From Triops longicaudatus (Eukaryota; Arthropoda; Branchiopoda; Notostraca; Triopsidae), in the NCBI GenBank assembly GCA_022885665.1, contig JAGQDJ010000164.1, forward strand, positions 98,093 to 162,092: a stretch of DNA of 64,000 bases, written 5' to 3'. The notes beneath the pieces were generated by a model, which saw only the letters and a list, made by a program, of their open reading frames with translations, had not been told where the DNA came from and made no database searches. The position numbers and the translations under genes are program-made. Shown piece after piece: positions 62,701-64,000 of the stretch. The stretch's first letter is position 1. Every line of letters begins with the position of its first letter.

Positions 62701-64000
62701 AAAAAAAGGACGAGGAGGAAAAGGGATTGGCGAGCTTCTTTATGTGGTACGTCGTGCCTTGTTTACGTTAGCTTTCTGTCCTATTTCCCTCCAGCATCAC
62801 CGAACCAAACGACGAAGAAATACATCAACAACGACACAGCCACCCCTTCGGCATACAAGGGAGACTTCCACGCACACGTAACCAGGCACACATACTGCAA
62901 GTCTTGTCCTTCTATTCTGGCTACAGTCAAATTGACAAGAATGGATGGGAAAGCTTTTGGAGGGAAGTTTTATTCTAAGTTCAAAATGTTGTGTTCCACT
63001 TCGATTACCCCCTCATGCATCTTAACCCCACCCTGCTCCTCTTTCGTAAAAAATTCAGAATAACTTCCTCTTTTTTCCCTTCATTAATAGATAGAGACAA
63101 GATGCGAGCGCCAGTACTTTGTATTAGTGTTTTTTTTTTCGCAGGCCGCTAAGAGCATTTGGGGAATATTTAAGAAGCCTGTAGGCAGAAATTTTGAAAT
63201 AACAGTTAGGAGGTGGAGATTATGCTCAGGATGCAGCTTTCTAAACACTTTGAAGAAAACGTTTTCAGCTCGTTTCTTCCATGGGAAAAAGGAAGAAAAA
63301 TAGAAGAAGATGCCATCTAGAGAGCTCTACTTCCCGTAAGTCGTATGTTGTTTGCATCTCTTCCACTAGACGGTAGTAATATCACTAACCCGACAAGTAC
63401 CACAAATCCTGATATCGTTCTATAGCTGCAGGATTTCAGCATTCCAGGGGTCTGCCTCATTTCCGCACACGCTAGTCGGTTTTTTTGGCTTGGTTTGTTT
63501 TGACTTTTCGTTTTATACGAAAAGTGGGATGCAAGACAGTCAAAACTGAATATTTTGTAAGACTAGAGATGAGCGACGACTTTCTCCACCAGAAAAAAAA
63601 CAAGCAAATAATAATAGATTTAAAAAATAAAAGTAAAAGAAAAGTTAAATGGAGGTTGGAATGCTGAAATCTTTAGAAGGATACATGAGCTCATTGAAAA
63701 TTGAGGCGTTTAAGACACGTAGCTGTTGCGCTGTATAACTTGACTTTTGGTTCAGCCATAAACGCGGCCATCCCTGACACCTAGCGGAAGAATTTTAAAA
63801 ACTATGGTAAGTTTCATCTTTCTTAAATATGAAATCATTGTCACGTGAACGTCCGAGTTAACTGATTTTAGAAACAAACTACAGGAAACCGAAAACCTTG
63901 AACGTTAGGGGAGAGTCGGGTGCTTTGACACGGGTGTGCTATGACACAACGCTATTATAAAATCATCTATTGGGAATTTCCGTAAAAGATTTAAACTGTT

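Larger units (their letters stand above)
52134..64000. other. Gene-poor right end of the window
   Basis: The stretch is AT-rich with many short open frames. The longest are 57988-58401 (137 codons, + strand) and 58403-58894 (163 codons, + strand), which overlap other frames and show no domain. A second copy of the dispersed repeat lies at 59684-59795 and a short perfect hairpin at 57548-57571. The words GGGGAGAGTCGGGT and TTTGACACGGGTGTGCTATG near 63908-63942 look like a transposable-element end. I identify no gene, tRNA or rRNA. Confidence 0.45.

Overview
This is animal nuclear DNA, AT-rich, with spliced genes whose introns follow GT-AG. The protein families and the small introns (several of 50-100 bp) suggest an invertebrate. 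An arthropod-like protostome is my best guess, but the window alone does not fix the phylum. I rebuilt six protein-coding genes exon by exon. In each, splice phases agree and the summed CDS is divisible by three.

Layout of the gene-rich left end: a peroxisomal ether-lipid enzyme (AGPS, + strand, 8 exons, 1664-5216); convergent with it, a short SLC38A10-like amino acid transporter (- strand, 9 exons, 5518-9323); divergent from that, a BAR-RhoGAP protein of the RICH/nadrin family (+ strand, 12 exons, 10055-16100); convergent with it, the mitochondrial peptidyl-tRNA hydrolase ICT1/MRPL58 (- strand, 4 exons, 16598-17704); divergent from that across 387 bp, the complex I subunit NDUFB10 (+ strand, 4 exons, 18092-19218). 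The genes alternate strand throughout. They are not an operon and do not form one pathway, although ICT1 and NDUFB10 both serve mitochondrial respiration and may share a promoter.

From 23432 to 36484 on the - strand lies a large stargazin/CACNG (TARP)-like four-pass membrane protein. It has four coding exons, a 10-kb first intron and an unusually long first extracellular loop. A pair of + strand exon-like segments inside that intron weakly resembles part of RNase T2.

The right half (about 36.6-64 kb) is gene-poor. It holds an assembly gap in a TA microsatellite, at least two copies of a dispersed repeat, remnants that look like DNA-transposon ends, and a few low-confidence exon candidates: a single-pass membrane protein on the - strand near 47 kb and a small terminal exon pair on the + strand. 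I found no ribosomal RNA, no tRNA, no CRISPR array, and no convincing previously undescribed multi-gene system.
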